Shown here piece after piece: positions 17,015 to 27,879 of a stretch of 64,000 nt of DNA (the first letter of the stretch is position 1; every line of letters starts with the position of its first letter). The position numbers were made by a program, and so were the translations under genes. Source of the DNA: Elusimicrobiales bacterium (GTDB taxonomy: Bacteria > Elusimicrobiota > Elusimicrobia > Elusimicrobiales > UBA9959); NCBI GenBank assembly GCA_024681855.1, contig JAILAB010000007.1, positions 1-64,000 of the forward strand. Reading direction: 5' to 3'. The notes under the pieces are model-generated. The model worked only from the letters and a program-made list of their open reading frames with translations. It ran no database searches and was not told the DNA's origin.

Positions 17015-17054
17015 CAAAAAGAGCGTCGCCATTTTTTAGCGACGCTCTTTTTGT
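17015..17054. terminator. Bidirectional rho-independent terminator
   Basis: AAAAAGAGCGTCGC cattttttaGCGACGCTCTTTTT between converging genes. Confidence 0.88.
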
Positions 17055-17142
17055 TCTCAATCCTTATGCCTTGCTTTAGCATTGGCTGTATAGTTTCATG
17101 TTGCTTAAAAAGTGTAATTTGGCAAAAATAATGAAGATTTTC

Positions 17143-18210
17143 TCATTGGAGGAAATCTTCATAAAGTTTTTCAAGCTCATGTATTATTTTATCAGCTGGA
17201 ATTGAGGCTATGCATTTCCCTACGCCATCTTGCTTATTTGAGCAATTGCCCCAGCCGCATTCCTTGAAGCAAGGCATATAGTTGTAAATTTTTCTGCCTT
17301 TGTTATAAGGGTTGAATCTGCCGTGAAAGCCTCCCCCGTAAATGGCAAGAACTGGTCTTCCGGTCATCCATGCCAAATGTGTCATTCCGGTGTCATTGCC
17401 TATTGCTATTGCGGCATTATTCACAATACGAATCATGTCTTCCAGATTTGTTTTGCCGGTAAGGTTGATTATTCCTTTTTCATTTTCAGCATAAGTATTG
17501 GTTTTGACGGCAGTTAATACAAGTTCAAGGCCATGCCTTAAAGAGAATTTTTTCAGCTCTGGGATAAGTTTAATTGCCGGATATGTTTTTCTTTCAGCAG
17601 ATGTGTCAGTAATATAAAGCAGGTATTTTCCTTTTTTTAATCCCGGATAATCCGGCAAGTCCATTTCTATATTTGGTATGTGTCTTTTATAATCTGTTTC
17701 AATCCCGGTAATTTGTGAAAAATATGAAGCTATTATTTCTAAAACATTTACATGAGTTCCATCTTCGTTTATGTCTTGTGTTTTTTTTGCATTTTCAATA
17801 ATTTTGCTGATCTTTTTCTGTATCGCTGAATCCTCGTACCATAAGTATGCATATCTTTTTTTTGCCATGCTGCTTGCGGCAATAATGGATGCAAGAGGTG
17901 CGGAAAAAATTGCGCTTGCCGCTATGGAGTAGCTTTCTTTCCTTAATGTGTCAAAAAATGCGCTGCGATATTCTATGCTTTGGCGTATTTTTTTTATGTC
18001 AAAAGATATTATTTGGTCTGCTCCCATTAATTTTGCAATCGGCACCAGCTCCTTTTGCACCGCAAGAGTTACAATATATTTGTGCCTTATTGCATTTATA
18101 ATTCCGGTATGCATAAGCAAGTCTCCCAGCTGACTTTCAAAAACTATGAGGAGTTTCTCTTTTGGCCCTGATGTTTTATTTTCCATAGATGTTTTTAGGT
18201 AAAAATACAA
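17143..18210 (-). CDS. Glycosyltransferase family 9 (heptosyltransferase-like) protein
   Basis: LLIVFESQLGDLLMHTGIINAIR, NLTGKTNLEDMIRIVNNAAIAIGNDTGMTHLAWMTGRPVLAIYGG motifs. Confidence 0.85.
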   Translation of the reverse strand: MYFYLKTSMENKTSGPKEKLLIVFESQLGDLLMHTGIINAIRHKYIVTLAVQKELVPIAKLMGADQIISFDIKKIRQSIEYRSAFFDTLRKESYSIAASAIFSAPLASIIAASSMAKKRYAYLWYEDSAIQKKISKIIENAKKTQDINEDGTHVNVLEIIASYFSQITGIETDYKRHIPNIEMDLPDYPGLKKGKYLLYITDTSAERKTYPAIKLIPELKKFSLRHGLELVLTAVKTNTYAENEKGIINLTGKTNLEDMIRIVNNAAIAIGNDTGMTHLAWMTGRPVLAIYGGGFHGRFNPYNKGRKIYNYMPCFKECGWGNCSNKQDGVGKCIASIPADKIIHELEKLYEDFLQ

Positions 18211-18280
18211 AATTTTTTTAGAACTGTGTTATTTATCAGTTTTTATGCAAATAGCCCTATAATTCTGCATTATTATTTAG

Positions 18281-19546
18281 TTATTCTTTTTTTAGGGCAT
18301 CTGCCGGGTTCAGATTAGCTGCCTGCCATGCTGGATAAAGGGCGAACAGAAAGCTTGTGAACAGTCCTATTATTATGGATCCGGCAATTACCCACCAGGA
18401 AAAAGTCATCTGTGAGGTTGTTTCTGCCATATGCAGCAATGCCATGTATCCAAGAATCATTCCGGCAATTGAGCCGCAAAGCCCAAGAAGCATTGCTTCT
18501 ATCAGAAACTGAAATAATATGTCTTTTCTAGATGCCCCAAGCGCGCGGCGTATGCCTATTTCTTTTGTGCGCGAAGATATTACAGCCATGGTGACATTCA
18601 TTATGCCTATGCCGCCTGCTATCATGGCTATTATGCCCATGAAAAGCATGCTGTTCAATGATTTTCTGGCACTTCTCATTCTATTCTGCATTTCTTCATG
18701 AAAGAATTTTATTTCAGGTTTTTCATTTATGCCAAACTGCGAGCGCAAATAACTGTATATTGCTGTTGCGGCATCGTCCGTTGTGGACTCATTTCCGGTT
18801 AATGCCCTGATATAGGTTTTCCTATTGTCATTTTCCTGCGAAAAAGCATCATACCAGGTTGTATATGGCATAAAAATTGTCATATGCCAATCCTTCTCTA
18901 TTGGCAACCTGGGATCTGTCTGTTCAGGGGGAACGTGCAGCAATCCTATTACTGTATATTGCTGATTGTTCATGGTTACTGTCTGGTTAAGCAGATGATG
19001 CCTGTTTGTGAAATCATGTAAATATATATTTTCTTTCTTATTGTGTATAGTGAGGACTCTTCTTCTGATATTCTGTTCTTTTTCACGCGGGAAAACCGTA
19101 ATTAGCATAACTTTGTGTCTGTTCTCTATGTCTTGCCAATTTAAAAATCTGCCTTCAAGCCTGTATGGAAAATTTGAATTTTTCCAGTCAGGAAGCACTC
19201 CTATCATCGATGCCCCTGTTATCTCATTGCCTTTATAGTTTAATGTTCGCCAGGTGTAAAGTTCTTCTGGCTGCGTAACGAAAGAAAGAGATGAATTTTC
19301 TGGCAGTCTTTTTTTTATTTCATAGTATTGCTTCATTGTGAGCGGATGCCTTGTTTCAGTGTCAATTCTGCCTGTGCCTGCTGTTTCCGCAATGCGGTTT
19401 ATGTCTTTATATTTTTGGCTAAGTATGCTGAGAGTATAGAAAAAAGTAGCTATGCCTATGGCAATTGCAAAAAAACTTAGGAAGCTTCGCATTTTATGCG
19501 CGCATATCTCTGTCCAGCCTGTTAATGCTAAATCAGGCAGCCTCAT
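18281..19546 (-). CDS. ABC transporter permease, MacB/FtsX type
   Basis: N-terminal TM, periplasmic MacB-like domain, SSRTKEIGIRRALGASRKDILFQFLIEAMLLGLCG. Confidence 0.9.
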   Translation of the reverse strand: MRLPDLALTGWTEICAHKMRSFLSFFAIAIGIATFFYTLSILSQKYKDINRIAETAGTGRIDTETRHPLTMKQYYEIKKRLPENSSLSFVTQPEELYTWRTLNYKGNEITGASMIGVLPDWKNSNFPYRLEGRFLNWQDIENRHKVMLITVFPREKEQNIRRRVLTIHNKKENIYLHDFTNRHHLLNQTVTMNNQQYTVIGLLHVPPEQTDPRLPIEKDWHMTIFMPYTTWYDAFSQENDNRKTYIRALTGNESTTDDAATAIYSYLRSQFGINEKPEIKFFHEEMQNRMRSARKSLNSMLFMGIIAMIAGGIGIMNVTMAVISSRTKEIGIRRALGASRKDILFQFLIEAMLLGLCGSIAGMILGYMALLHMAETTSQMTFSWWVIAGSIIIGLFTSFLFALYPAWQAANLNPADALKKE

Positions 19547-20205
19547 TCTATTTTACCGTCCTTTATTCGTATGGTGCGCTGCGTGCCTTCGGCGATTTTA
19601 GGATCATGGGTGACCATTGCTATGGTCATGCCGCCATCATTTAGTTCTTTAAGGAGGCTGAGAATGTCTGTGCTAGATTTTGAGTCTAAATTGCCAGTAG
19701 GTTCATCCGCTAATATTATGGAAGGATTGTTTGCCAATGCTCTTGCGCATGCCACGCGCTGGCATTGTCCGCCAGAAAGCTGCAGCGGTGTATTATTTAG
19801 TTTATGTCCCATCCCGAAACGCTCTGCCAGTTCTTTTGCTCTAGGCAGTATTTCTGCTCTCGGAATTTTTGTATAGCGCATGGGCAGGGCTATGTTTTCC
19901 AATACGGACATTCTGGGCATAAGATTGAAAGACTGGAATATAAATCCTATATGTTCGCGACGCAGCTTGGTAAGTTCCGAGTCTTTAAGTGAGAAAACAG
20001 TCTTGCCATTTAGATAATAATTGCCGGATGAAGGCTTATCCAGCAGTCCCAATATATTCAGCAATGTGCTTTTGCCGCATCCGCTCGGTCCCATTATGGA
20101 GATAAACTCGCCTTTATTTATTTCAAGCGATACATTGTTCAGCGCATAAAATTCATCAGCAAGATTGTATATCTTGCTGATTTTATCGCATTTTAGCATT
20201 ACCAT
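19543..20205 (-). CDS. ABC transporter ATP-binding protein (MacB/LolD type)
   Basis: GPSGCGKSTLLN Walker A, LSGGQCQRVACARAL signature, IILADEPTGNLDS Walker B. Confidence 0.95.
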   Translation of the reverse strand: MVMLKCDKISKIYNLADEFYALNNVSLEINKGEFISIMGPSGCGKSTLLNILGLLDKPSSGNYYLNGKTVFSLKDSELTKLRREHIGFIFQSFNLMPRMSVLENIALPMRYTKIPRAEILPRAKELAERFGMGHKLNNTPLQLSGGQCQRVACARALANNPSIILADEPTGNLDSKSSTDILSLLKELNDGGMTIAMVTHDPKIAEGTQRTIRIKDGKIE

Positions 20206-21173
20206 GATTCACCATAAGGCAAGGCAGTCAGCACCTTGTCTTTTTCAGCTAGTCCTTTCTTTATTTCAACTAGGCTTTCGCTGGAAAGCCCTAATTCAAC
20301 TTCCGTCTTTTCTGTTTTATTGTCTCCCAGATATTTGAAAACATAGCTCTTGCCGCCTTTTTCAAATATAGCATTAGCTGGAACGGTCAGCACATTTTCC
20401 CGTTTATCAATTACTACGTTTATTTCAGCGGAAATTCCTAACAGAATTTTATGTTCCGTATTTTTCAGTTCTGTTATTACAAGGAATCCTGATGAGTCGC
20501 CCCAGCGTCCTGTGACTTCGCTTTGTGTGGAAAGATAGGAGATTTCTCCTTTCATTCTGCGGCTTTTGCCTTCTAAAGAGCTTATGTTTATATCTGCCGG
20601 CATTCCTTTTTTAAGCTTCATTATTTCTCTTTCCGAAACATAGGCAGGTATAAGCAGTGTGTCCATGTTTACCACGCGCAAGAAGCAGGAAGCATTGCTT
20701 GCATTGTCATAAGTGCCCTGTAAGAAAGTGCCAAGCCTGGGCAGCGAAAGGTCTTTGTCTGCCAGGTCTTTTCTGTAATCATCGGAATTTATGCATTTTA
20801 TGACTGTGCCTTCAGCCTCTGATAATATAGGCATGGGCTTGTAATCTTCAAATTCATTTCTGCCTGGTTTTATGAGGCCCAGCTTTTGTCCTTTTTTCAC
20901 ATGGTCGCCTTCTTTTACATAAATTGCCTTTAGTATGCCGCTTGGTTTTGAACTTATCTTTATATCTTGTTTGGCTGTTATTGTGCCTGCTGCTGAGAAA
21001 ATAAGCTCAACATTGCCTTTTTTTGCTTCTGCAATGTCTCTTTGTGATATCGTTTCCCCTTTTATTTTTGCGATGAGCGGCTTTACGAAGAAATGCCATA
21101 ATGCTACTGTAGTGCCTGCGGCAATGGCAATAAATACGAGTTTTTTCCAATGTCTGCTAAAGAATTTTTTCAT
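20199..21173 (-). CDS. Periplasmic adaptor (MacA/HlyD-like) subunit
   Basis: N-terminal TM; SAAGTITAKQDIKISSKPSGILKAIYVKEGDHVKKGQKLGLI biotinyl-lipoyl-like region. Confidence 0.88.
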   Translation of the reverse strand: MKKFFSRHWKKLVFIAIAAGTTVALWHFFVKPLIAKIKGETISQRDIAEAKKGNVELIFSAAGTITAKQDIKISSKPSGILKAIYVKEGDHVKKGQKLGLIKPGRNEFEDYKPMPILSEAEGTVIKCINSDDYRKDLADKDLSLPRLGTFLQGTYDNASNASCFLRVVNMDTLLIPAYVSEREIMKLKKGMPADINISSLEGKSRRMKGEISYLSTQSEVTGRWGDSSGFLVITELKNTEHKILLGISAEINVVIDKRENVLTVPANAIFEKGGKSYVFKYLGDNKTEKTEVELGLSSESLVEIKKGLAEKDKVLTALPYGESW

Positions 21174-22549
21174 TATTGCATATCCTCTGATGAAAAATCA
21201 AAAATATTTTCGCCTATGGCATATCTATACTTTAGTTTTGCTAAAGCAAGTTCCGTTATTAGCGTAGCATGATTAACTTGAGCTGAAATCATTTCCTGCC
21301 TGGCAACAGTGAGATCTGTAGCGCTCATAAGACCGTTTTTGTATTTCAGCTGTGTAGCTTCAAATTTCTGTGTAGCGGCTTTCATGCGCAGTTCTGATAT
21401 TTTTAGGCTCTGTGTTTTCAGCTCAAGAGTGTTTCTCTTTTGTACCACGTCATCGCGCATATCACGCAAAAACTGCTCATGGCTCAGCTTGGCATTTTCA
21501 TAATTGCGTTCAAGGTTATGGCGTATATTCTTTTTGTTTGTGTAAAAGAAGCCCAAATCAAATGAGATCCCTGCTGATGCCCCATAATTATAATCCCAGC
21601 TTTCATGGTGATCAAAGCGTCTGCCAAAATCTGCTGAAAGGTTCACGAAAACGGAAGGCAGAGTATTTCTTTTTCCTAATTTAAGCTGTATTTCCTGCTG
21701 CTGAAGCATAAGCCTGCGTTTTCTGGCATCATGCCTATGTTCCAAGGCTTTCGCAAGGTCTTTGTCCAGCGTAGGAATTTTAATATCAGCCTGATCTGTT
21801 TTGTCATTCAGTTTTACTTCCGTTTCCCCAGACTGATTAAGCGGCAGATTGAAAGCTGATAGAGCATTAGAATAATTGTTTTGTGCTGAAAAAAGCGAAA
21901 GCTGGCTTGAAAGATAGTTTGTTTCGCTTGAAAGAAGGTCTGACCTTGTTTTAAGCCCATTGTCATACAGTTTTTTGTCCTGTTCATATTGTTTTTTTGC
22001 AATATGAAAATCTGAACGGTAAACATCTATAAGCTTTTTGTTCAGCAAGAGCGTATAATATTTCTGAACTGCGGAAAGGACAGTTTCTTGTATGAATGAA
22101 TCAAAATCAATTTTTGAGGATTCATATTCAAGTGAAGCGCTTTTATAAGAAAGCAGGTCTTTTCCGCTGTTAAGAATATTCCATATGCCTGATGCCTGGC
22201 CGCTAGAATTAAAATGCAGCATTTCATCTAAATCCCCTGGCTTATTGTATCGCGAATATGTCTTGTTTGCGCCTGAAGAAAGAGAAAAGGAAGGAAGAAA
22301 GGCATTTATGAAAGCGTTTTTATAATTGGCAAGCGCATTCTCAAGGGAATTTCTTTCAGACTTAACCTGAGGGCTTTTTATCAGATATGCGTTCAGATAG
22401 CTTTCCAGCGTGAAAGAAGTCTGTGGTTTTTCAGGCGGTTTCAGCGCGTCATCTGCATGAAATACTGTGCCGAATGCTAGAGTATGGCATAATATGCATG
22501 CGGAAAATAATACTGAAAACGATAATGATGGCAGGATTTTGCCTTTCAT
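21173..22549 (-). CDS. TolC family outer membrane efflux protein
   Basis: Signal peptide, coiled-coil architecture with OEP-like repeats; first gene of exporter operon. Confidence 0.88.
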   Translation of the reverse strand: MKGKILPSLSFSVLFSACILCHTLAFGTVFHADDALKPPEKPQTSFTLESYLNAYLIKSPQVKSERNSLENALANYKNAFINAFLPSFSLSSGANKTYSRYNKPGDLDEMLHFNSSGQASGIWNILNSGKDLLSYKSASLEYESSKIDFDSFIQETVLSAVQKYYTLLLNKKLIDVYRSDFHIAKKQYEQDKKLYDNGLKTRSDLLSSETNYLSSQLSLFSAQNNYSNALSAFNLPLNQSGETEVKLNDKTDQADIKIPTLDKDLAKALEHRHDARKRRLMLQQQEIQLKLGKRNTLPSVFVNLSADFGRRFDHHESWDYNYGASAGISFDLGFFYTNKKNIRHNLERNYENAKLSHEQFLRDMRDDVVQKRNTLELKTQSLKISELRMKAATQKFEATQLKYKNGLMSATDLTVARQEMISAQVNHATLITELALAKLKYRYAIGENIFDFSSEDMQ

Positions 22550-22675
22550 AAAGATAATTATATTAAAAAAGAATTATCTTTATTCTAAATATTTTGCAAT
22601 AGCAATTGCGATAGCAGATATTAACACTGATAAATAAGGCATGCTCTTTATAAAATTTTCAAATATTTATATGGT

Positions 22676-22838
22676 TATATTTAAGAAGATTATTGATTTT
22701 ATTATTCGCCCGTCATGCTGAACTTGTTTCAGCATCTCTGCGGCTTAATGAAGTCTTGAAATAAATTCAGGACGAAGAGTTAATATTCGCGTTCTTTATA
22801 ATTACACTGTATCAATACTTTTCTTTAAAAGAACCTTA
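22676..22838 (+). repeat. Intergenic two-hairpin repeat family, copy 3
   Basis: TTAAGAAGATTATTGATTTTATTATTCGCCCGTCATGCTGAACTTGTTTCAGCATCTCTGCGGCTTAATGAAGTCTTGAAATAAATTCAGGACG... Confidence 0.85.
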
Positions 22839-22973
22839 TATTAGTAGTCTTTGGTGGAGGGTTAAGGGTGCAGCGTCTATGTTTAAATTGTAATGCCGGA
22901 TTGCTTTTATGTAAAATTCTTATTGTTTCCTAAAAATGTGTTTGATTGAAATTAAATTCAGCCTTGATGATTT

Positions 22974-23699
22974 ATGGAAATAGCAGCTGCGCTTGAAATT
23001 ACTCTTCAGGATTTCCCTGGTAAGATAGCGGCAGAGATTTTCACGCGCGGTTGTAATTTCCGTTGTCCGCATTGTCATGCCAAGCCTATGCTAGAAGGCA
23101 GCCTGCCGCCTGTGCGAAAAGAAGATGTTCTTTCTTACTGTTCTTCCTCAGGATGGGTGAATGGCATTTCCATATGTGGCGGTGAACCCTCGCTTCAGCC
23201 GGATTTGGAAGCTTTTATTAAAGAAGCCCGTTCCATTGGACTTGCCATTAAGCTTGATACCAATGGCAGCCATCCTGAAATACTTGAAAAACTGCTGGCT
23301 GAGGGCCTTATTGATTATCTGGCAATGGACATTAAAGGCCCACTGGAATTATGGAATTGCTCTTGCGGAATTAAATGCCCTGCTGAGAAAATGAAAGCAA
23401 GCATATTGCTTGCCCAGTTTTTCCCACAGCATGAATTCCGCACCACCGCTGCGCCTATAGCCAGGCCTGATGGCATGATTTCTTTTATGACAGCGGATGA
23501 AATTGGAAAAACTGCGCATTTTATAGCAGAGCATACAGGGTGTAGAGATCATCAGTATTTCATACAGAAATTCATTCCGCGTGCAAATGGTCTGCTGGAC
23601 GCCCGTATGGAAAAATTCCCGAAAACGCCGGATAATCTTTTGTCTGCAATGCTTGAGGCTGCTTCCAAATGGCTGCCTGCGGCCCAGCTTAGAGGCTGA
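22974..23699 (+). CDS. nrdG: Anaerobic ribonucleoside-triphosphate reductase activating protein (radical SAM)
   Basis: FTRGCNFRCPHCH (CxxxCxxC), ISICGGEPSLQPDL, KLDTNGSHPEIL, DYLAMDIKGP, NrdG2-type. Confidence 0.85.
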   Translation: MEIAAALEITLQDFPGKIAAEIFTRGCNFRCPHCHAKPMLEGSLPPVRKEDVLSYCSSSGWVNGISICGGEPSLQPDLEAFIKEARSIGLAIKLDTNGSHPEILEKLLAEGLIDYLAMDIKGPLELWNCSCGIKCPAEKMKASILLAQFFPQHEFRTTAAPIARPDGMISFMTADEIGKTAHFIAEHTGCRDHQYFIQKFIPRANGLLDARMEKFPKTPDNLLSAMLEAASKWLPAAQLRG

Positions 23700-23930
23700 T
23701 TGCTTTTTGCTCTTATATTATTTTTTTGATTCCTTTTTTAATTTACCGATTATGTTTTGCTCTCGCGGATTGCTTTTTATTTCCTATAAGTTTTCTATAT
23801 AATGCGCATTCCTGTTGAGCATAAGCAAAATTTTCAGCCCGAAAATTATTTTAGGACTGATTACTCCTTACTCATAACTCATAAAATATCCATAAAATTT
23901 GTAGAATAATTATATATTAAGGAGCATGAT

Positions 23931-24371
23931 ATGCCGCTTAAAGTACTTGTTCAGAAAATAAATCCTTCCGCCCGTATTCCGGCCTATGCCCATAGCGGCG
24001 ATGCCGGCGTTGACCTTTATGCTGCGGAAACTGTTATCATTCCGGCTGGAGGCCGCGCTCTTGTTCCTACCGGCCTAAAAATAGCAATTCCGAATGGCTA
24101 TGAGGGTCAGGTTAGGCCTAAATCAGGCCTTGCTCTTAAGCATGGCATAACCGTTCTGAATACGCCAGGCACGGTAGATGCGCCTTACAGAGGCGAAGTT
24201 GGAGTTATACTTTTCAATACTGACATGAATAAGGATTATGAGGCTAAAGCCGGAGAGAAAATAGCCCAAATGGTATTTTGCAAGGTTGAACAGGCAGAGC
24301 TGGTTGCTGCGGAAACTCTTCCGCACACAAGCAGGGGAGAAGGAGGCTTTGGCAGCACCGGTTTAAAATAA
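23931..24371 (+). CDS. dut: dUTP diphosphatase
   Basis: AHSGDAGVDLYA, RPKSGLALKHGI, GTVDAPYRGEVGVIL, KIAQMVF, RGEGGFGSTG, all five dUTPase motifs. Confidence 0.97.
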   Translation: MPLKVLVQKINPSARIPAYAHSGDAGVDLYAAETVIIPAGGRALVPTGLKIAIPNGYEGQVRPKSGLALKHGITVLNTPGTVDAPYRGEVGVILFNTDMNKDYEAKAGEKIAQMVFCKVEQAELVAAETLPHTSRGEGGFGSTGLK

Positions 24372-24506
24372 TTAGGAACGGAAAGCATAGGGCGCAGGCG
24401 CGTTAAATGAATAATGGCAAGGATTTATGAAAAAACATTGATTGTTTTTGGACTGAAAACTTTATAATTTTTTCTAAATTATGTTGTATAATAATACTGA
24501 TTACTT

Positions 24507-25382
24507 ATGTTGGAAATAAAAACAGTTGATAAATTGCCGATAGGAACTCTTCATAAATGCTTTTTGGAGATAATGGGGAAAAATGCCCCAAATGTTTTTA
24601 CTCCAGAAGCTTTGATGAGCATGAACACCACCAGAGGTGTTGATTATCGCGCAAGCCTATGCGCTATGGACGGCAACAGAATGGTGGCTTTTATCCTTAA
24701 TTCCATTGGAATATGGGAAAGAAAGCAGACAGCATATATTATAGGAACAGGCATAGTTCCTGAATATAGGCCTACTGCATTGTCAAGGGAGCTGTTCATA
24801 AAAGTAAAAGAGCTGTTAAAAAAAATAGGTTTCCAGCAATTTATGCTTGATGTGGCTATAGCCAATGAGAAAGCATTGGAGCTTTACAGGAATTTAGGCT
24901 TTGAGGAAACCAGAAGATTTGTTTCAATGATTCTTTCCGGGCATCCTCTTTCTGTGGTGAAACAGTCCATGCAGATAGATGAAGCTCCGCGCGAGAAGTG
25001 GACTGAGCTGCGCACCTTAATGATTGCGGATCATGCTTTGCAGCCTTCATGGCTTAATACATGGGAAACTTTTTACCGCATGCCAGAATCATATTCTGTG
25101 GTTTATTCTTCAATAGTTGGCGAAGTGGCAGGCGTAGTGATTTATTCTAAGGATTCCGGGGAAATTCATCAGCTTTGGGTTAACAGCAAATGGCGGGCAT
25201 CTGGCGTAGCATCTGCTCTGCTTGCTAATGTTGCGGAAAATTCTTATTCCGGTGGCAAGCTTGTATGGCATAACATTGACGTAAAAGCTAAAGATATTCT
25301 TAATTTCCTTCGCGGCAGAGGTTTTGAAGACAGCATTACTAAATCAGAGATGAAAATGGAACTTTTCCAGCGTAAAGCATGA
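24507..25382 (+). CDS. GNAT family N-acetyltransferase (two GNAT-like halves)
   Basis: YIIGTGIVPEYRPTALSRELFIKVKELL...ANEKALELYRNLGFEETRRF and IHQLWVNSKWRASGVASALLANV. Confidence 0.8.
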   Translation: MLEIKTVDKLPIGTLHKCFLEIMGKNAPNVFTPEALMSMNTTRGVDYRASLCAMDGNRMVAFILNSIGIWERKQTAYIIGTGIVPEYRPTALSRELFIKVKELLKKIGFQQFMLDVAIANEKALELYRNLGFEETRRFVSMILSGHPLSVVKQSMQIDEAPREKWTELRTLMIADHALQPSWLNTWETFYRMPESYSVVYSSIVGEVAGVVIYSKDSGEIHQLWVNSKWRASGVASALLANVAENSYSGGKLVWHNIDVKAKDILNFLRGRGFEDSITKSEMKMELFQRKA

Positions 25383-25403
25383 TTTCCCTTTATTTGCCGT
25401 TTT

Positions 25404-25431
25404 CAGGCCGGATTTTTTTCCGGCCTTTTTT
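25404..25431 (+). terminator. Rho-independent terminator
   Basis: AGGCCGG attttttt CCGGCCT TTTTTA. Confidence 0.85.
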
Positions 25432-25661
25432 ATATTTCTTAAGGCCTTGTTATACATAAGCATTGATAGCAAAAACGCTATGCGTCATTGAGGGGAATAT
25501 TGTTGGCAGTTATAGATGTTCATTCTGCTATACCTTATTTTGCTGTTTTTCTTCTCGTTTTATTATCAATGCTTGAATTTCCTTTTGCAAAATGTTTTAA
25601 TTCCTATAGGCAGCATTGCCTTAACGATTTAGCAGTTATAATATTCAGGAGAAAAGACAAA

Positions 25662-26828
25662 ATGGAAAAACCGACAATTAGAACTAAATGCCCCAATTTC
25701 TCTTCCGGTCCCTGCGCGAAACGCCCCGGCTGGACAGTTGAGGCGCTTAAAAATGCTCTGGTGGGCCGTTCCCATCGTTCAAAAGAGGGAAAAGCCCGTA
25801 TTCAGCTTTGCTCTGACCTGATGAAAGAGATTTTACAGCTGCCGGAAGGATACCGCATAGGTGTGGTTGCCGGCTCCGATACTGGCGCCGTCGAGTGCGC
25901 TCTCTGGTCAACACTCGGCCCCAGGCCCGTAGATGTTTTCGGCTGGGAATCATTCAGCAAAGGCTGGATTAAGGATATAAAGAAATATCTCAAACTTGAG
26001 AATGTAAGGGATTTCACCGCCGACTATGGCAAACTGCCGGATTTCAGGCAGGCGGACCCCGATCACGATATCGTTTTTACCTGGAACGGAACAACCAGCG
26101 GTGTAAAGGTACCTAACCTCGACTGGCTGCCGGCCGATCACAAAGGTCTTGCCATCTGCGATGCCACCAGCGGTGTTTTCGCAATGGATATAGATTTTAC
26201 CAAGATTGATATTCTTACCTTCTCATGGCAGAAGGTTTTAGGCGGTGAAGCAGCTCACGGTGTTATTATTCTTTCCCCGAAGGCTGTTGCCCGCATGGAA
26301 GAGCGCGTGCCGCAGATTCCGTGGCCGATGCCAAAAATATTCCGCCTTGCCGAGCTCAAGAAACTTAAACCGGGCGAACTTGAATACAGCACAATCAACA
26401 CGCCTTCAATGCTCTGCATAGAAGATGCCATCGATGCGCTGAACTGGGCAAAATCCGTTGGCGGCCTGCAGGGTCTTATAAAGAGAAGCCAGGCGAATCT
26501 TGCCGCTTTTGAGAAATGGGTTGAGAAAACAGAATGGATAGATTTCCTTGCGGAAAGCAAAGAAATCCGCTCCAATACATCAGTGTGCTTTAAGATAGTT
26601 GCTCCCTGGTTTACCGCTCTTGACAAGGAAGAGCAGGCAAAGGCTGCCAAGAAGATTACAGCCCTTCTTGCCAAGGAAGGCGTTGCCAATGACATTAATT
26701 CCTATAAGGATGCTCCCACCGGAATCCGCGTATGGTGCGGTGCAACGGTTGAAACCTCGGATATTGAAGCGCTCACACACTGGCTTGACTGGGGCTATGA
26801 GCAGGTAAAGGCCGAATATACAAAATAA
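25662..26828 (+). CDS. serC: Phosphoserine aminotransferase (Methanosarcina-type SerC)
   Basis: [69 protein letters not shown] 25662 preferred over the upstream ORF start. Confidence 0.9.
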   Translation: MEKPTIRTKCPNFSSGPCAKRPGWTVEALKNALVGRSHRSKEGKARIQLCSDLMKEILQLPEGYRIGVVAGSDTGAVECALWSTLGPRPVDVFGWESFSKGWIKDIKKYLKLENVRDFTADYGKLPDFRQADPDHDIVFTWNGTTSGVKVPNLDWLPADHKGLAICDATSGVFAMDIDFTKIDILTFSWQKVLGGEAAHGVIILSPKAVARMEERVPQIPWPMPKIFRLAELKKLKPGELEYSTINTPSMLCIEDAIDALNWAKSVGGLQGLIKRSQANLAAFEKWVEKTEWIDFLAESKEIRSNTSVCFKIVAPWFTALDKEEQAKAAKKITALLAKEGVANDINSYKDAPTGIRVWCGATVETSDIEALTHWLDWGYEQVKAEYTK

Positions 26829-26842
26829 GGAGAAAATAAAAA

Positions 26843-27793
26843 ATGGCATTCAAAGTTTTAATTGCTGACAAATCAGACAAGATATGTGAGACCATTCTCA
26901 AGGAAAGAGGTCTTGAGCCGGTTGTTAAAACCGGAATGACCCCGGAAGAACTGAAAGCCTGCATTGGCGAATATGACGCCATTGTGGTGCGCTCCGCCAC
27001 AACGCTTACCGCGGACATTCTCAAAGAAGCCAAAAATATGAAGGTTGCGGTACGTGCCGGAGCTGGCTATGACAACATTGACGTTGCCGCCGCCAAAGAA
27101 AACAAGATTGTCGTTATGAATACTCCTACCGGCAATTCACAGTCTGCCGCCGAGCACGCTTTTGCTCTTATGATGGCTCTTGCCCGCCAGATTCCGCAGG
27201 CAAACACATCAACACATGCCGGAAAATGGGAAAAGAGCAAATTCAAGGGCGTTGAAATATGCGGCAAGACCGTCGGAATTGTAGGCTGCGGCAATATCGG
27301 CAAGATTTTCGCCGACATGGCCCATGGCCATCACATGACCGTCCTCGGCTTTGATCCGTTCCTTTCTGACGAAGTTGCGGCAAAACTGAACATTAAGAAA
27401 GTAACCATGGACGAGCTTTATGCGAAATCCGACTTTGTTACATATCACACAATACTTACGCCGGAGACAAAAGGCATGGTGAACAAGGAAGCCATTGCCA
27501 AGATGAAGAAAGGCATACGCCTTATCAACTGCTCCCGCGGAGCGATTATGAACGAGCAGGACATTCTTGAAGGAATTGCCAGCGGGCAGATTGCGGGCCT
27601 TGCCTGCGATGTGTACGCCAATGAGCCTGCAAAGGAACATCCTTTCTTCGGCAATGAGAACATAATCTGCACACCGCATATCGCCGCCTCCACAAAGGAT
27701 GCGCAGATAAGGGTTGCCCAGCAGGCAGCCGAGCAGATCGCAGACTTCCTCATAGACGGCAATAAGAGAAACGCAGTAAAAGGCAGCTATTAA
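26843..27793 (+). CDS. serA: D-3-phosphoglycerate dehydrogenase (short form, no ACT domain)
   Basis: VRAGAGYDNIDVAAAKENKIVVMNTP, GIVGCGNIGKIFA, INCSRGAIMNEQDI, TPHIAASTKDAQ. Confidence 0.92.
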   Translation: MAFKVLIADKSDKICETILKERGLEPVVKTGMTPEELKACIGEYDAIVVRSATTLTADILKEAKNMKVAVRAGAGYDNIDVAAAKENKIVVMNTPTGNSQSAAEHAFALMMALARQIPQANTSTHAGKWEKSKFKGVEICGKTVGIVGCGNIGKIFADMAHGHHMTVLGFDPFLSDEVAAKLNIKKVTMDELYAKSDFVTYHTILTPETKGMVNKEAIAKMKKGIRLINCSRGAIMNEQDILEGIASGQIAGLACDVYANEPAKEHPFFGNENIICTPHIAASTKDAQIRVAQQAAEQIADFLIDGNKRNAVKGSY

Positions 27794-27806
27794 TCTGCTT
27801 TTATCA

Positions 27807-27845
27807 TAAACCCGGTGCCTGCCTTCTGGCGGGAGCCGGGTTTTT
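27807..27845 (+). terminator. Terminator-like hairpin between serA and DUF1015 gene
   Basis: AAACCCGG...GCC ttct GGC...CCGGGTTTTT. Confidence 0.8.
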
Positions 27846-27879
27846 CAGATTTAATATAAATTTCAAGGATAATAAAGAA

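Noticed and set aside
17143-22549. GT9 plus exporter genes considered as a bacteriocin export/immunity locus
   Set aside because: No small leader-peptide ORF or modifying enzyme found; a MacAB-TolC-like exporter with a nearby GT9 is ordinary
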